From Dermanyssus gallinae (Eukaryota; Arthropoda; Arachnida; Mesostigmata; Dermanyssidae): a stretch of DNA of 64,000 bases. Of this stretch, positions 32,571 to 44,600 are shown piece after piece. The stretch spans positions 496,001 through 560,000 of the forward strand of contig QVRM01002489.1 of assembly GCA_003439945.1 (NCBI GenBank), written 5' to 3'. The notes beneath the pieces are model-generated. The model made no database searches and was not told the DNA's origin. It saw only the letters and a program-made list of their open reading frames with translations. The position numbers were made by a program, and so were the translations under genes. Each line of letters opens with the position of its first letter. The first letter of the stretch is position 1.

Positions 32571-34514
32571 AAGCGTCGGTTTTCAGGTAGTAGGAGATGT
32601 AGATATTGTCCAGAGGAACTTAAACTGCATACTATCCGTTACGGCCCAGATTCACTGTTAGAAACACCGACTAACGACTGAAATAGCAACAATTATACGC
32701 ACTGTTACGAAGACACGTCAGCGCAGCTTGAACAGCTGATGAATAAAAAAAGTCATCCGTCCCTTCGGGGACACATGTATACGCGGACGTTCTTGTCGAC
32801 CGGTGCCTGGACGCGGGTCCCTGTCGTCGTCGATGTCTTGGAATTTGGGAGCCCGGACGAGAGAGTCTGGGCTGCACATTTCCTGCTGATCGGTCGCGCC
32901 GCTCTGTCATGGGCCGGGAACAGCGACTGACCGCGTTCTCGCTCGACTGCGCTCTCTAACGAAGCTAGTAGCTGGGCGAGGGAGCAGTACTTGAGATTGT
33001 GTTCTGGGTGTCTGCTGCTATATAAATACAAAAAGGCTGTGCGTTGACAGCTAGGAGAGATCTGGCACATTTAAGTCCAGGTCTCTCAAGTTTTTGTTTT
33101 AAAAAAAAGACGCCTGTTTGGTCTAGTTAATCATTTCCCATTTATGTGTTTCTGGGAATTTTCATGCCCATTCCTTCCGATTGCATTTTTTTACTACAGG
33201 TACCGGCGCGCTTTGCAACGTTTGCTGCATCTATCTGAATGGTTATTTTAATGTGGCGGTCGTTGGATTTAGTAGTTCCACGTGCTAGATCGTACAAAGC
33301 AAATGTGTCCTCTAATCTTTTTCTAAAGGAGCGCTACACGACGGCTTCTTGTGATGTTTATACATTTTGTCCATTGTATCCAAAATTCCTATCCGTGTTC
33401 CATCTATTTCGTTTCTCTAAATTAGGAACAAGGGAAAGCAAACATTAGGAATATTTTAAGTAATTTTGCGTAGTACGCCATCACTGGTTCAGCCAATGTA
33501 TCTTAGTGATTACAGTCGATTGAGCAATGGCTGTATTTTAGTTAAACAATGATGCGGACTTTTTCCACTGTCTCATACAAACTATTATTTTGTTATTTTT
33601 TGATTGGGTCCGTTTCGTGCATTGCTTTGTGTGATGGAAAATATTTTTAAATTAGCTAAAGTTGGTAAACAAAACATGCAGTGATCCAAGCATGTAGAGT
33701 CACAGGGTACAAACGAGGAATATTGCCATTTATGCATTTTCCGCAATGTAACGTCACGTGATTATGAGTATTAAACGCAGGATACGTACGAAAAGAAATA
33801 TTAGACGAATGGAATGTTAGACAATTTTTTTAGTAGCCCCGAAATTATTTTTTTTTAGTAGCCCCGAACTGCATTTGGTAAGGGTATGAGCAATATGTAA
33901 TCTGATGCAGTCTTTTTTCATGATCTAGCTGTAATTCGTTTAGGTTCATACATATGTACATGTATGCAGATGCACGTATGGTCATATGCACAATCGTTGA
34001 AAATGCGGTCCAAGCTTAAACACGCTCGTGTGCGCTTTATTGTTGTTTGCCTGCGTTATACTTCTATGTGATGTTGTGGTGCTGATCGCTAGAGAACGAG
34101 CGCCTACTTACGTCCAGCACCGAGAGTCGTGTGCTACCACGGACCCGAGACTTGATGTCGCCCATACGCGATTGGCTACTACACCGCTTGCCTAGAGCGG
34201 TGCCACTTATCGACGCCGGTACGTTCATTTATGAGTGTCACCTTAAACTAGATAGAACTACTCGTGCAACTCACTAAGACAAATGCTACCCTGTTTAGAA
34301 AGAACCTTCGCATGCTTAATCACATTATCGTCAATGTTCAATTGTCTTCAATTCGAGAAATTGGCGCAGTTATTTGCAGGGGTGTAGGCGACCCACTGAA
34401 ATGGTTAACTAAGCTAGAACATACCATTAAATTTATAATCCTTAGATTAGTATCCTTAGAAGACTATGTATATAAGTGGTATTGTGCTCAATAGTATTTT
34501 TTTTGTATTCTCAG
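32571..34514 (+). other. Intron, mostly unassigned; possible promoter-like or LTR-like block at 32700-33080
   Basis: 32700-33080 is G/C-richer than its surroundings and contains a TATA-like CTATATAAATAC at about 33018; it begins TGTTACGAAGAC, as some LTRs do, but I found no partner LTR, primer-binding site or polypurine tract. 33826-33870 has a directly repeated TTTTTTAGTAGCCCCGAA. The rest is unrecognised. It ends in the acceptor TTTTGTATTCTCAG at 34514. Confidence 0.35.
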
Positions 34515-34683
34515 GTGGGATTCTTGAGTTGCACTGCCTCGACGAGCAGACATCTGTCTCCGATCTATTTGCATTGCGTCATTTCCTCTGCAAGCAGTTC
34601 ACGTACATTAGCGAGTTTCGCATCGCGCACCTCTCAAATCAAGAAAAGCTGCGTCATTTGCTAAGCGGTCTAAGTCAAGGCAT
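34515..34683 (+). CDS. ABCA-like transporter exon: region after NBD1 core
   Basis: The acceptor TTTGTATTCTCAG at 34514 is strong. The first two bases complete the codon left at 26075. The peptide (SVSDLFALRHFLCKQF ... SNQEKLRHLLSGLSQ) is not a catalytic motif but falls where ABCA proteins have the small lobe after the GY.L block. The donor is less certain: AAGGCAT followed by GTATGC (exon end 34683, phase 2) or CTAA followed by GTCAAG (exon end 34673, phase 1); each has a matching acceptor at the next exon. Confidence 0.75.
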
Positions 34684-35099
34684 GTATGCACTAATATTCA
34701 TACAGATCAACTGACTTTTTTTAGATTCCTTTTGTAACTTATATTTTAGAGTATATTTAACTTATATTTTTCCAAGACGCACCAAATGCTTTCTTAACCG
34801 TTCAACGGGTCCGAAGTGACTAATATAACTTTCAGTATTCCATTAGGGAAAGCTGCAAGACATTATCTACCTAGTTCTAGAGGCTTTCGTACTGTGCATC
34901 ATTGTTCTTTTCGGTAAAGGATAGAGACGCTATGCTCGTCCGTAAACTGAGGAACAAGTCTTCTTAGTGTCATTCCGAAAAGAAAAAGAAATCCCTCATC
35001 GCTATCACCTTATCGGGGCACAGCTAAGGAAAAGTGCGCTTAACTTGTCCGCCGACTTCGTGGAAATACCTTAATGACGACTTCTATATAACCCTTTTC

Positions 35100-35650
35100 T
35101 TTATTTTATCGCATCTAAGCATCGTTCCCAGCTGCGGCGAGAGGAGGGTTTGAAATCCACTTGCCATTTATTTGTTGAAAGCACGTTTTTAAAAGGGCTG
35201 TTCCTTAGATATCGGGAACGTGATTTTTTTGATCGCATTGGAATCGCGATACCACGGTCCGATCCAGACATGCCTGTGTTTTGTGCTCCGGCACTGAATC
35301 CCACTGGTCGCGAAAGGTAGCGAGAGCTGTCTGCGTTGAATCGGTGAGCCAACTATCTATCGAGAGGGCCCGATGGTGATAACAAGCTGCTTTTACTTTA
35401 GACAACGATCCCAGATTGCAGGGAAATGTCAAGCGAGGTAGAAAAGGGAAATATCAACCAATCTGCGTACCGCTAAGCCACCAGTACCAACGGAAAGCGC
35501 AGCTTGGATCTAAGAGAATAATAATTGAATCAACGTTTAACAGACATTGTAGGGTCTCCCGGAGTATCTCGTCAAAACGCTGTAGTAGGTCGCGCCTTAT
35601 GAAAGCTGGCGAACCTAGGAGTTGATACAATTTGCGGGGCTCCTCCGTGA
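35100..35650 (-). mobile_element. WLQALPS-family fragment, copy 7
   Basis: Minus-strand remnant with two frames (35432-35205 and 35352-35101). It contains FDEILRETL...LLNVDS, the ALATFRDQW segment and the start of a PPLAAAGNDA stretch that matches the [10 protein letters not shown] module in a worn form. All breaks are internal. It is the region just after the polymerase in this family. Confidence 0.55.
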
Positions 35651-35699
35651 GTGGCGCTCACAGTAGTTCCAAATAGTCATCGGTTACCTCTCTAATATT

Positions 35700-37810
35700 T
35701 GGAGGTTGCCTCCTCACCGACGGTATCGACTCCGTGCGTGTATATCGTCATTCATGAGCACGTATGATTTAGCCACTAAAGTCTGGCCTGGAGGCCAGAG
35801 ATGCCGATGCAGAAGATTGCTGTACAGCAAGGACCCCCCTGCTGCACTTCACATCATGATTGTAGTTTCTGCCTGTCATCGGATTTTGGTTGGTGCAATT
35901 ACGATTTTCCGCGCGCACTCAAAGCCTAACAGCAGTGGCACCTATGCTACAGTTGAGCCGTACAATAAATGCGCACATGCTCCAACAGGCCATACAACTC
36001 ACGCGGTTTGATGCAGGATGTCACAAGATTGAGCGCATTATTTGCAGCTATGACGACAAGAGCCCCTATGGACTTAGCCAACTCGCAGAAATAAAGCAAG
36101 TGTTTCGGAAAATGAAGCAGACTAAGGAGCGCCATTGCGAAGAAAGCCAACGCCTGCAATTGATACAAAACAGTGTTAAGAAACCTTAGGTGCTCCTACC
36201 CAAGGGACGCAAAGAAGCTAACGACGAGTAGTGGCAAACACATTTTACAAACCTATTAAAGAGATAGATAACACTGCCCGACATGGACCATCCAGACGAG
36301 AATATACCTTTTACTGCAGCGGAAGTTCTGCAAGCAATCAAGGCAAAGAAAAACAATAAATCTGCAGGACCGAACCAGATATTCTATGAACATCTAAAAT
36401 CAAACCTTAATATCATATGTGCAGTTTTAACAAATCTTTATAATAACTGCCTCGGTCAAGGTAAGATACCTGAAGAGTGGAGGAAGAGTTTCTTGAACCC
36501 AATATATAAGCGGAAGGGAGATGCTACTGACCCGACAAATTACCGAGGGGTCGCACTGACGAGCGCTCTGTACAAAATTCTTTCATCACTCGTAGTGTCA
36601 AGGTTATATAGCAGCGCTAAAGAAAAGCTACCCGTTGAGCAACACGGATTCCTTCCCGAGCGATCAACCGAAGATGCTATCAACCTTCTGCTGGGCTATG
36701 TGCAACGACGTCACCAAAGTAAAGAAATGACGTATACCGCATTCATAGATTTTAAGGCCGCATTTGACTCTGTCTCGAAGGACCGTCTGTTATAGATCCG
36801 AAACATGTTTCACTATAACTCTATTATAGTTAAGAACGCAGATAATTATGTAAACGACACCATAAGGCAAGCGGTGGAATTGGCCCAAGGAGATCCTGCT
36901 AGCCCGTTCCTTTTTATAATGTACATAGCAACCTTATCGGGTCTTCTACGCGATGCCAAGACTCCGCACGTCTTCTACACAGATGACCTAGCCTTCCTCG
37001 CAAAGTTGCGTGAGCATCTTCAGTATTTCCTGAACAAGACAATTAACTGGTGCAAAAAACAGGCTAACAATAAACATAGCTAAAACGAAAGTCCTTCGCT
37101 TTAGCCGAGGAAGGGCATACGCCGCAGCCGATCGCCGCATCAAAATTAATGGCATTGCATTGGAGATCGCCAGCCACTTTCCTTATCTCGATGTTACATT
37201 GACACCAAGACTCTCTTTTAGCAGACATGTCAAGATAATACTAGCCAGGGCAACAGCAACTGTCATGCTTCTCATTGAACTTCGAGATATCGATATGAAC
37301 ACTGCGCTAAACATATTCAGGCTAAAAATTGTCCCTATTTTACGATTCGGCCTGCCTGCAGTAACACAATTTCTCACTGTTAGTGATCTGAAAAGGCTGG
37401 ATCGTTTAAAAGCACTTTATATTAAGTGCGTGCTTGGTCTACCCAAAAACGCATCTGCTACCTTCTCTCTTGAACTATGTCGCAAAAAAAGCCCTTAAAG
37501 AGGATTTTGTCCTATACGGACTACCACTTAGTGAAGCCATGCTTACACTATATAGAGAGTTTTGGGAGATACGCAACATGAAGTTTGCTTCCAATAACGA
37601 TACGGACGGGCCAGCGTTTTGCTCGGACAAATGGAAGAGAGGAGCCCAGAAAAACGGAGCACTAGTTTGTCGAGTGACATGGCACGGATACCATCACCAC
37701 ATGTGTTTGAGTGGACAGTGTTTTGAGGTCCGTGGTTGTGCGTGTAGATTTTGTGAAAATTCTGATATTGATAGATACCATAAGTATTTGTGTGCACCGA
37801 AATAAACACA
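35700..37810 (+). mobile_element. APE-type-like non-LTR retrotransposon, reverse transcriptase and 3' part
   Basis: Plus-strand fragment. 35706-36189 encodes the linker before the polymerase. 36283-36795 has NNKSAGPNQI, GKIPEEWRKSFLNPIYKRKGD, NYRGVALTSALYKIL, EQHGFLPERST and FIDFKAAFDSVS. A stop at 36793 precedes 36805-37083 with LAQGDPASPFLF and the active-site FYTDDLAF. 37160-37498 has the thumb and 37434-37805 the C-terminal Cys/His cluster (GYHHHMC ... CACRFC ... RYHKYLC). AATAAA follows the stop at once. Three or four breaks; the 5' half with the endonuclease is missing. Confidence 0.8.
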
Positions 37811-37932
37811 GCGTTACTACAATATCGTACACACTGCATAGACTCAGCGTAGACTTCGCACAATAGCCGATGTATACTACTATCAGTGTAGGTGATGTAG
37901 GTAGTATGGTGAATATATTTGTATGTTAATAA

Positions 37933-39110
37933 TTACGATTTTTGATAGTGGTGGAGCCGGCGTTGGTTCGGCCAAAACGACGAATTCGACGGATATTGGC
38001 GGCGCTTCACTAGCAAACTGAAGCGAATGTGTGAGACGCGCAAGGGGCAGTTTTGCTGCAGCTGGATGGTTCGATCTGCAGACCGTTTTACAAGCTCAAT
38101 GCGATTTAATCGATGTGGACAAGAATTGTAGCCGGCCAAACTGTTCATGACTACTTTTGCAGAGGCAGCAGTGTCCGGGGTTAGTGCCGTCCTTCCAATT
38201 ATATTTGGTAGATCCACAGCGATGGCAGCGCCGAGACGACAATGTGCAATTGGGTCTGATGTGATCAAAGCTGTAGCACTGGTAGCATTGTTGTGGCTCA
38301 CGGTACAAGAGAACTCCGTGGGTTTTAGGCCGAGTCGCACTATCGGATAGTCTTCACTAAATTTGTCGTTTACTAGCGAAGGGGAGCCGCTTAGCCTTAA
38401 ACTGGCATAGACCGGCACTCCGACTAGGGGCTGCAAAATAAGCAGGACAGCCTTGTCTTCCTCGTCCTCCGCTGCAATAACTAGTTGACAATTTCTGGTA
38501 AATCGTGCTTCTTCTACTTTCCCTGCTGTATGACTGGCAAGAGTAATTAATACACACAGCGTTTATCTCCCGTAATTTTTTCTCCGCCAATAAAATCATA
38601 GCCTCCGGTCTGTCTTTAGTAGAGGTCTTCGACACAACCGCTTCTGCGGGACTATGACGCTGAGGGACAATAGTTTTACCCCCAGTCCCCAACATATTTC
38701 ATCCAACATCATTCCACTCCTCAAAGTATTTCCCGTAACCGCGACTTGATTTCTCCCTATTGAGATTGTGTCTTTCTTGTTAATTGATGACATCCACATA
38801 TCGGCCGAAGCAAGAAGCGTGTTCGTTCGCTACGCCATTGACCCACTGAGTTGTTTTTTGGCATGCTCCATGTTCACTGGGAGGCATTCAGCTTGCGATA
38901 CACGCATACCTTTGCTACGGGCATGTTCCACTCGTCTTTGGATCACAAGCTGCAAACGCCCGCATCTCTGATTGCTCCGACAATACGTTCACCCGCTGCC
39001 ACTGCACAGTGTGCGTGCAGCGATGTACGTGGTTCGAGCGGCTCCTTCTCGTCGGCCGTTTCGTCGGCGTTCGTTGCATGGGCATGACCAGCTCCTGCGC
39101 CGCGCGTGTT
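37933..39110 (-). pseudogene. Solo ORF1 with zinc knuckles, heavily broken
   Basis: Minus strand. 39087-38800 resembles the N-terminus of the ORF1 at 30588-32086 (both have the HARSKGMRV/DARSKGMRV segment). 38695-38357 is the middle, and 38308-38096 carries the knuckles CYQCYSFDHIRPNC and CHRCGSTKYNWKDG, the second with its His and last Cys lost. 38436-37933 is an overlapping frame of the C-terminal part. It is followed upstream (to about 39380) by the same GAT-rich leader. No ORF2 is attached. Confidence 0.7.
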
Positions 39111-39380
39111 CACAAACATGATACTGTTTGTTTACAGACGGACGCTGGCCGGGCTAAAATTAGCGTTCGATATTACATTAATAATGGTGACCGTTGCGGG
39201 TGTGGAGGCAGCGGTGACTCCAGTGATACTGTTAGTGATGGAGGTTGGTGGTGGAGATGGAAACTGTGGGTGATCGTTAACTGAGGTAAATGATGATGAT
39301 GAAGATAATGAAAGTGTTCTAATGATTATGATGACGCTGAAGGTGGTAACTGATGCAGAAGGTTACCTTCACACTAGTCG
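39111..39380 (-). repeat. 5' leader of the solo ORF1 element
   Basis: Counterpart of 32087-32570: TTCACAAACATGATACTGTTTGTTTACAG and, further out, TGATGATGATGAAGATAATG and TTATGATGACGCTGAAGGTGGTA have close matches there. Confidence 0.65.
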
Positions 39381-39724
39381 ACTTCTCTAGCGTCAAGGGT
39401 TATTAAGCTAGTGTATGTGTATGGTTTCTAAATGTATATCAGCCATTGCTGATAAGGGCTACGAAGTTCTGACGAGGATGAAAGCTGTCCGAAAGTATTG
39501 AAACACGCATATATGCAAGGACAGTAGATCATAGTTTTGCCCAGATGCCATACTTTTAGTTCCAGGATCATGAGTTCTACCAGTTATTTCCAGGACCGAA
39601 TTCGAAAAGGACAACAAGCGTTTCATGACACAGTCCTAAATTCACCCACTATACATAATAATTAATCTATTTTTTGACAAAATGTAAGCCAGTTTTAAAA
39701 AGTGTACTTAGTCTATGATACTAG

Positions 39725-39917
39725 CCACAAAGGGCTCTTCTATCTGGTGGCCTCGACATCATTCTCTGTGGAATACCTTAAAACGACTTACATTTTACAG
39801 GGAACGGAGGCCTTTGAGAATCGCTTCGCTAAATTCGAGTATAAGTTTGCAGATTTCACTTGGGATTTTAATGAGACTAGAGCCATGACCGCCGTTGAAG
39901 GCTGCCGAGCTGCTTAA
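39725..39917 (+). CDS. ABCA-like transporter exon: end of NBD1, in-frame TAA stop
   Basis: The open frame contains YILQ...FENRFAKFEYKFADFTWDFNET, which lines up with the ABCA3-type end of NBD1 (FILP...FEGLFAKLEKK). The acceptor is either GATACTAG at 39724 (phase 2) or TACTTAG at 39711 (phase 1), pairing with the two possible donors of the previous exon; ACATTTTACAG at 39800 is a better acceptor by sequence but would not keep phase. The usual TT(L/M)EEVF block is replaced by a divergent sequence and the frame ends in TAA at 39915-39917. I found no convincing GT donor before the stop. Either the messenger ends here or an atypical splice was missed. Confidence 0.6.
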
Positions 39918-40025
39918 CTCGACGGTGTCGCAATCTCGAGAAGATAACTCCAGGGTTGCTGGTTACGTCATTGTGTGTCCACGATGTCGGCGTGGGTATT
40001 TTCAAAATCTCTCCAGTCTTCTGCC

Positions 40026-40031
40026 AATAAA
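40026..40031 (+). terminator. Possible polyadenylation signal AATAAA
   Basis: AATAAA 109 bases after the TAA at 39917, a usual distance from a last exon. On its own the hexamer is weak evidence in A/T-rich DNA, but its position supports a transcript ending here. Confidence 0.4.
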
Positions 40032-40079
40032 GACCTTGTGCTTGTCTAGGTTGTCATCGTTAATCCATAAAGTCAAGTT

Positions 40080-40246
40080 TTCGGGCTGACCCTTAACCAA
40101 TATTTAACGCCCACAAAACTGTTTTTACATTGCTTCATAGACGGACCCCCATAAATACAAATGTGCAACGATGGGTCTCGAACCCGCGCACCTATGCGTC
40201 TCTTCCGGTTGCGAGGCGCAGACTTAAGCCACCACGCCATCGTGCT
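40080..40246 (-). mobile_element. tRNA-derived SINE (family A), minus-strand copy
   Basis: Read on the minus strand it has a tRNA-like head with GATGGCGTGGTGGCTTAAG (A-box region) and GGGTTCGAGACCC (B box), then a body TTTGTATTTATGGGGGTCC and GTCTATGAAGCA...GGGCGTTAAATATTGG. The same head and body occur in the opposite orientation at 40546-40725. Transcription by RNA polymerase III from the A and B boxes is expected for this class. It is not a functional tRNA: the body and lack of a paired acceptor stem argue against it. Confidence 0.7.
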
Positions 40247-40545
40247 AGACATCGTGAATCCATAGAAAGACATTTATAGAATCCGATCAAAGAAACTTTT
40301 CTACGCTGTTGAGGCCTTAATGATTTGCTACAAATCTCTAGCCATGCTCGTATTATATTCTTAGAGATGCGTGATAGTAATTTTGTGGGCTCTCTGGAAT
40401 GACCAACGCGTTACAAATCATGTGCTTGCCATTGCGGGTGCTAACGGCGAACGGTGCAGCCGTAAACATTTGGAGTGGGCCATTGCTTCCTCCAACTACA
40501 CGGACGTAAAGCCATTCGTGTCTCTCTGGCTTCAACTGCAGTCGA

Positions 40546-40725
40546 GCCCGGTGGCGTGGTGCATGCGTCTGCGCCTCGCGACCGGAGGAGACACTAGATA
40601 GGTGCGCGGGTTCAAGCCCCACCGTTGCACCGATTTGTATTAATGGGGGTCCGTCTATGAAGCAGTGCGAAAAACAGTCCCGTGGACGTTAAATCTTGGC
40701 TGAGGGTTAACCCAATAAAGTTTGG
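40546..40725 (+). mobile_element. tRNA-derived SINE (family A), plus-strand copy
   Basis: GTGGCGTGGTGCATGCGTCTG, GCGCGGGTTCAAGCCCC (B box) and the body TTTGTATTAATGGGGGTCC match the minus-strand copy 300 bases away closely over about 170 bases. The pair forms an inverted repeat with a 300-base spacer. Confidence 0.7.
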
Positions 40726-40739
40726 CTCCAACTGGAACA

Positions 40740-42590
40740 GCTGTGCATACTTGTCGGTGATGTAAGCACGCTGAAAGCCTATGTCAAGGATAAACCGGAT
40801 TATTAGCCGCGTCTCGATGACGGCTTAAATATAATCAAGTTTCTCTTGGTACGCTTAAAGTGTCTTGTACTCCTGCTCGACGGCTTCATTTGACAGCCAA
40901 CTGTCTGCCACTTGGTCTATCCGACTGTTGTCATAGTAACCAATGCCGTGCGAGGGCGGTTGAGTCTTTTGAGGTGTGCCAGGTAACAACGCTGGCTCGG
41001 TACCAGCTGCAGCAGCATCACTTTTTTTTCATCGATTATGCTGTCGGTTGGCTAGGGGCCGGTAGCTGTTTTTGTTTTTACGAGCCGAGCGGTTTACGAG
41101 AAGCCGTTGGGCGCCAATTATATCACAGATCACTACTGACAAAAAAAATACGTCTAACGGGGTGAGAATACGTACACTAAAACTGCATTTATTCGACGAA
41201 AACAGTTTCAAGGTAGGTCTTACGTGCGTAATAGGCTCCTTACAGCTCATTTAAACATTGAATGCTATTGTTTTCTCCTTAGGCCGACCGGCCTCCCTTT
41301 CTTAAACAAGACACAACTTTTTATTAGTGCGGCTTTAAAGCCTGATTTCATACCAGACCGCTCCAGCAAGTGGTCGTACCAATTAACATTGAGACATCTA
41401 CAACACATGGATTTCATTAAAATTTATGCGTACAAAATGGGTGTTATGAAATATGATTTGTTATACCTCCAACAGTGTACAAGAGCGATATCGTTGACGA
41501 AAGTGGTGTCGGAAAGCTGTAATGCAAATACGCCCACGAACAGCGCCGCTTGAGTTTCATCCAGCCAGATAAGACGCTAAAGTTGTAAATGCATCATTCT
41601 ACAAAATCCACAGCGTCACAACAGTCTTACCATATGTGAATCAGCGTCCGTTATAGAACTATCGTGAAAGGACCTTGCTGATCATGAGGCCCGTGCCTAA
41701 GAGGGTCATTCAAGCCAAACTTGAGAATGACAAGACTACATTTAATAACCACAAGAATTGACCGTCTTCAGAAACCGTGCTTGGACATTAAAGATTTGAA
41801 TTACAAACTTTTTTCAGTACTCAATATAATACGAATTAAATTCTTTGCGTAGACTTGGACATTCAGACGCGATAAAATTCGTCGTAACTATCCTTCTGTT
41901 GAAAACATCTCCGACTCTCCCAAGGCGCGGATTTTTCCAGGTCTGGCATAGGCCTCTAGTTCACCTAATGTGTTGCACTGCCTCTCTGCCTCTGACGGTT
42001 TGGTGTCTTTTGTTTTTTTTTTTTTTAGGTTTAGGGTTTAAAATACATTTACGTACGGCTGGGAGAAACCATAACAGATGTTGGTAAGCCCCCTAACATG
42101 CCAACGCTCAGACAATGTGGGACTCAGCCACCTAACAGCAAGTCTTGACGCTTGACAAGAGTCGAGCCGAAGGATTAAGGCAATACCTTCTAAAACCTAA
42201 ATATATAGACGGCAGTGCCTACATATATGTATCCTTCTTAAGCTGACCCTTCGACCTGCGGGATCCTTAACGTAGAAGAGTAACTACACTCAAGCGGCGG
42301 GGAAGTCTCGAAGTTTTAAACCGTCAGGTCCTGTTTGTCGAGTCGCGCCTTGGCAACAACTCTCAGACGCATTTCACCGCATTTTCCTTCTTCCTGCCTC
42401 TTCCTTTGCTTATGGTCCGTTGAATAGGCTTTGCCGCGTCCCAGTTTTTGACCGACGACCCACAACAAAGTCGTCGTCATCTGCTTTTTTTCTTCTATTC
42501 GGTGTCAGCTGTCTTTGCTGCCGGTGTTGTTACCAGAGCTGGCGACGTCAATGAACCATCATCGGCTTCGCCAGGAAAGCTGCAGTGGTG
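40740..42590 (+). other. Unassigned sequence
   Basis: Open frames at 41072-41254 and 41224-41551 are bounded by a good donor (CAAGGTAGGT at 41212) and a good acceptor (TTTTCTCCTTAG at 41282), but the phase that would join them hits a stop and I recognise no domain. 42010-42026 is a run of T. Nothing else is supported. Confidence 0.35.
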
Positions 42591-42886
42591 TAACATCTCC
42601 CAGACATGGGCCTCTAGTGTCCACTCCCAGGCAGGACCCACTCCCTGCTCGGGACATACTCGTAGACTAAGGAAAGGGTCGCAGCACGGGACTCCCCTCT
42701 TTTGGTCTCGAGGTAATGGTTTACAATTCCGAACCAGGAGAGGGTGGGAGAGGTGGTTTTTAGTGGGCAGCACGCGCGGATTGGATCGAGTATTATACTC
42801 TCCCCCGGCGTTTAGTCCCACACTACCCTTCATTAACATCGGAAAGTGTGCGTAAAGCATTTTCCACTTCTAGAAGAAAAAAAAGC
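42590..42886 (+). mobile_element. 5'-truncated retroelement 3' end with the TTTTTAGTGGG hairpin motif
   Basis: Contains GGTGGTTTTTAGTGGG at 42752, later TTTAGTCCCACAC that can pair with it, and ends in an A-rich run (AGAAGAAAAAAAAGC) near 42886. The motif and position relative to the A-run match the ends at 46875-47039, 54358-54638 and 59747-59899. Confidence 0.55.
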
Positions 42887-44600
42887 ATGGGCTTGATCTG
42901 TAGACATCACTTGGTGTGCTGTCATCAGTCTCAGAAAAGTCTTAGACAACTTGCATTCGAACTCAAAGCTTACGTCGTACGATGTTACGCAAAACTCTAG
43001 TGGTCTTTAAAGTTTTCTCCACCCTCATTGCAGATTTCGCACTCGAAGTCGCACTCGATCTTAAAAGGGCTCACATCAAGTAACGTAGTCGTGGCGTAGG
43101 TATAGACTATGGGTTAGAAATCCACATCGATGTCAATAGCGCGCTAGATACAATTTCCTGAGATTGACAATAGGCGCTCCCCGATTGAAAACCAAATAAT
43201 CAAATGCTTATAAATATTGATAGAAAAACACTTTTATTAACTTCTTATGTGCTCCTACTGTAATTAGTAAAAATAGTAAACGTAAACTTAAAGTATTATA
43301 AATCAAGCAGCTATACCTAAAACAGTTAGTGATTAGTCGTATCGTAATACGACCTGTTTGATGCTCGAGTGTTCAAGTAAAACAAATCATGGATTTAACT
43401 GGTTCACCTACCATAACTATTGCCTGTATGCCATTTCAGATGGCGCAGATCATACCAGCACCAACAGCACAGGGCCACGCATTACACGCACGCCGACCCA
43501 GCGGCCGAATTCCACGCTCAGAACAGCTGCGCGTGTCACCGACGACTTTTATTGAATAAACATACATTGTTGTCATTTGTGGTTAGAACGCTGTCATATA
43601 TATGTATGCATGTATATATATATATATATATATATATAGTTTTTGCAAAATAGTTTGATAACCCGTAACGTAGCATAAATACAAGCGTGATAGTTAAAAT
43701 TATATACTCGTATGTTATAAGGTCTTAATGCCATTTCTAAAATTTAAACTGAACAATTATTTTTTTTAATTAATACCTGTGGGGTGATGACTTTTTTAAT
43801 TCACAAGCTGTATACGGGATACTCAATCTAGCACTATTTTTTACATAAATTAGAGCCAAACACGCTAAAATTGATCTTTAGTTCTCTGATCACGGTATTA
43901 TTATTATTATTATTTGCTCGTCCAGCTGGCCCATTCGTGCCCCATCTCGCGTATTTCGAGTGGATTGACCTGGGGCTTGTCGCAGACCACCGTTTAGACA
44001 TATGCGACCAACCAGCCAAAGACCACCCGGCATTTCAGCGTATTTTGCTAGTTTTCAGCAATATTTGTTTTTAGCTTGTGTGTGCATTCTATTCGATGGC
44101 AATCCACCACTGCGTGTGCATTGTTTGTGTTTGACTATCAACAACACAGTGAGCTTATGCGAGCGAGTGCAGTAGGTAGAACTTTTATCGGCAATTTAGA
44201 AAGGTTTGGTAGTATAGCGAAGTTTTCAGTGATTTATTGAGATTTTCGCGATTTTCAAACTATACCCCCCTCTTTGTTTACCTTTCTGCCTTAGACACGC
44301 TGCTACCTGTCCGGCACAATTCATCGAACATATGACTACGGGTCAGATGTAAACAGTTTTAACCGATTATAGTACTTCAATATGTAGGTTGTACGCTGTA
44401 TTACAGCCATAACAAGTAGTAGTAATTTGTAGCCATATTATATAATTGTATTGACTACTACGTAATGCACTAACCTGTTTTGAGATTTATAAAAACCGAC
44501 TGCTCATATTTGAACGTTTATTACGTCAGCCCATATTCGTAGATTATATTATAGCTCATATAATATAGAGAAAGACAGGTGTCGAACGAAAGTTTTCCCA
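42887..44600 (+). other. Unassigned, A/T-rich, with short TA and ATT repeats
   Basis: TA repeat at 43611-43638 and ATT repeat at 43898-43912. 43437-43555 is an exon-like stretch (TTTCAG then an open frame to TGAATAAA), but no family is recognisable. No other feature seen. Confidence 0.4.

Noticed and set aside
40170..40246. tRNA gene on the minus strand
   Set aside because: Same reasons; the sequence continues into a SINE body repeated at 40546-40725.
41072..41551. Two open frames joined by good splice-like signals (41212 donor, 41282 acceptor)
   Set aside because: The phase that follows from the donor runs into a stop after 14 codons, and neither frame resembles an ABCA segment convincingly.
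43437..43555. Exon-like block with TTTCAG before and TGAATAAA at its end
   Set aside because: No recognisable peptide in any frame, and the stop context overlaps a common A/T-rich hexamer.
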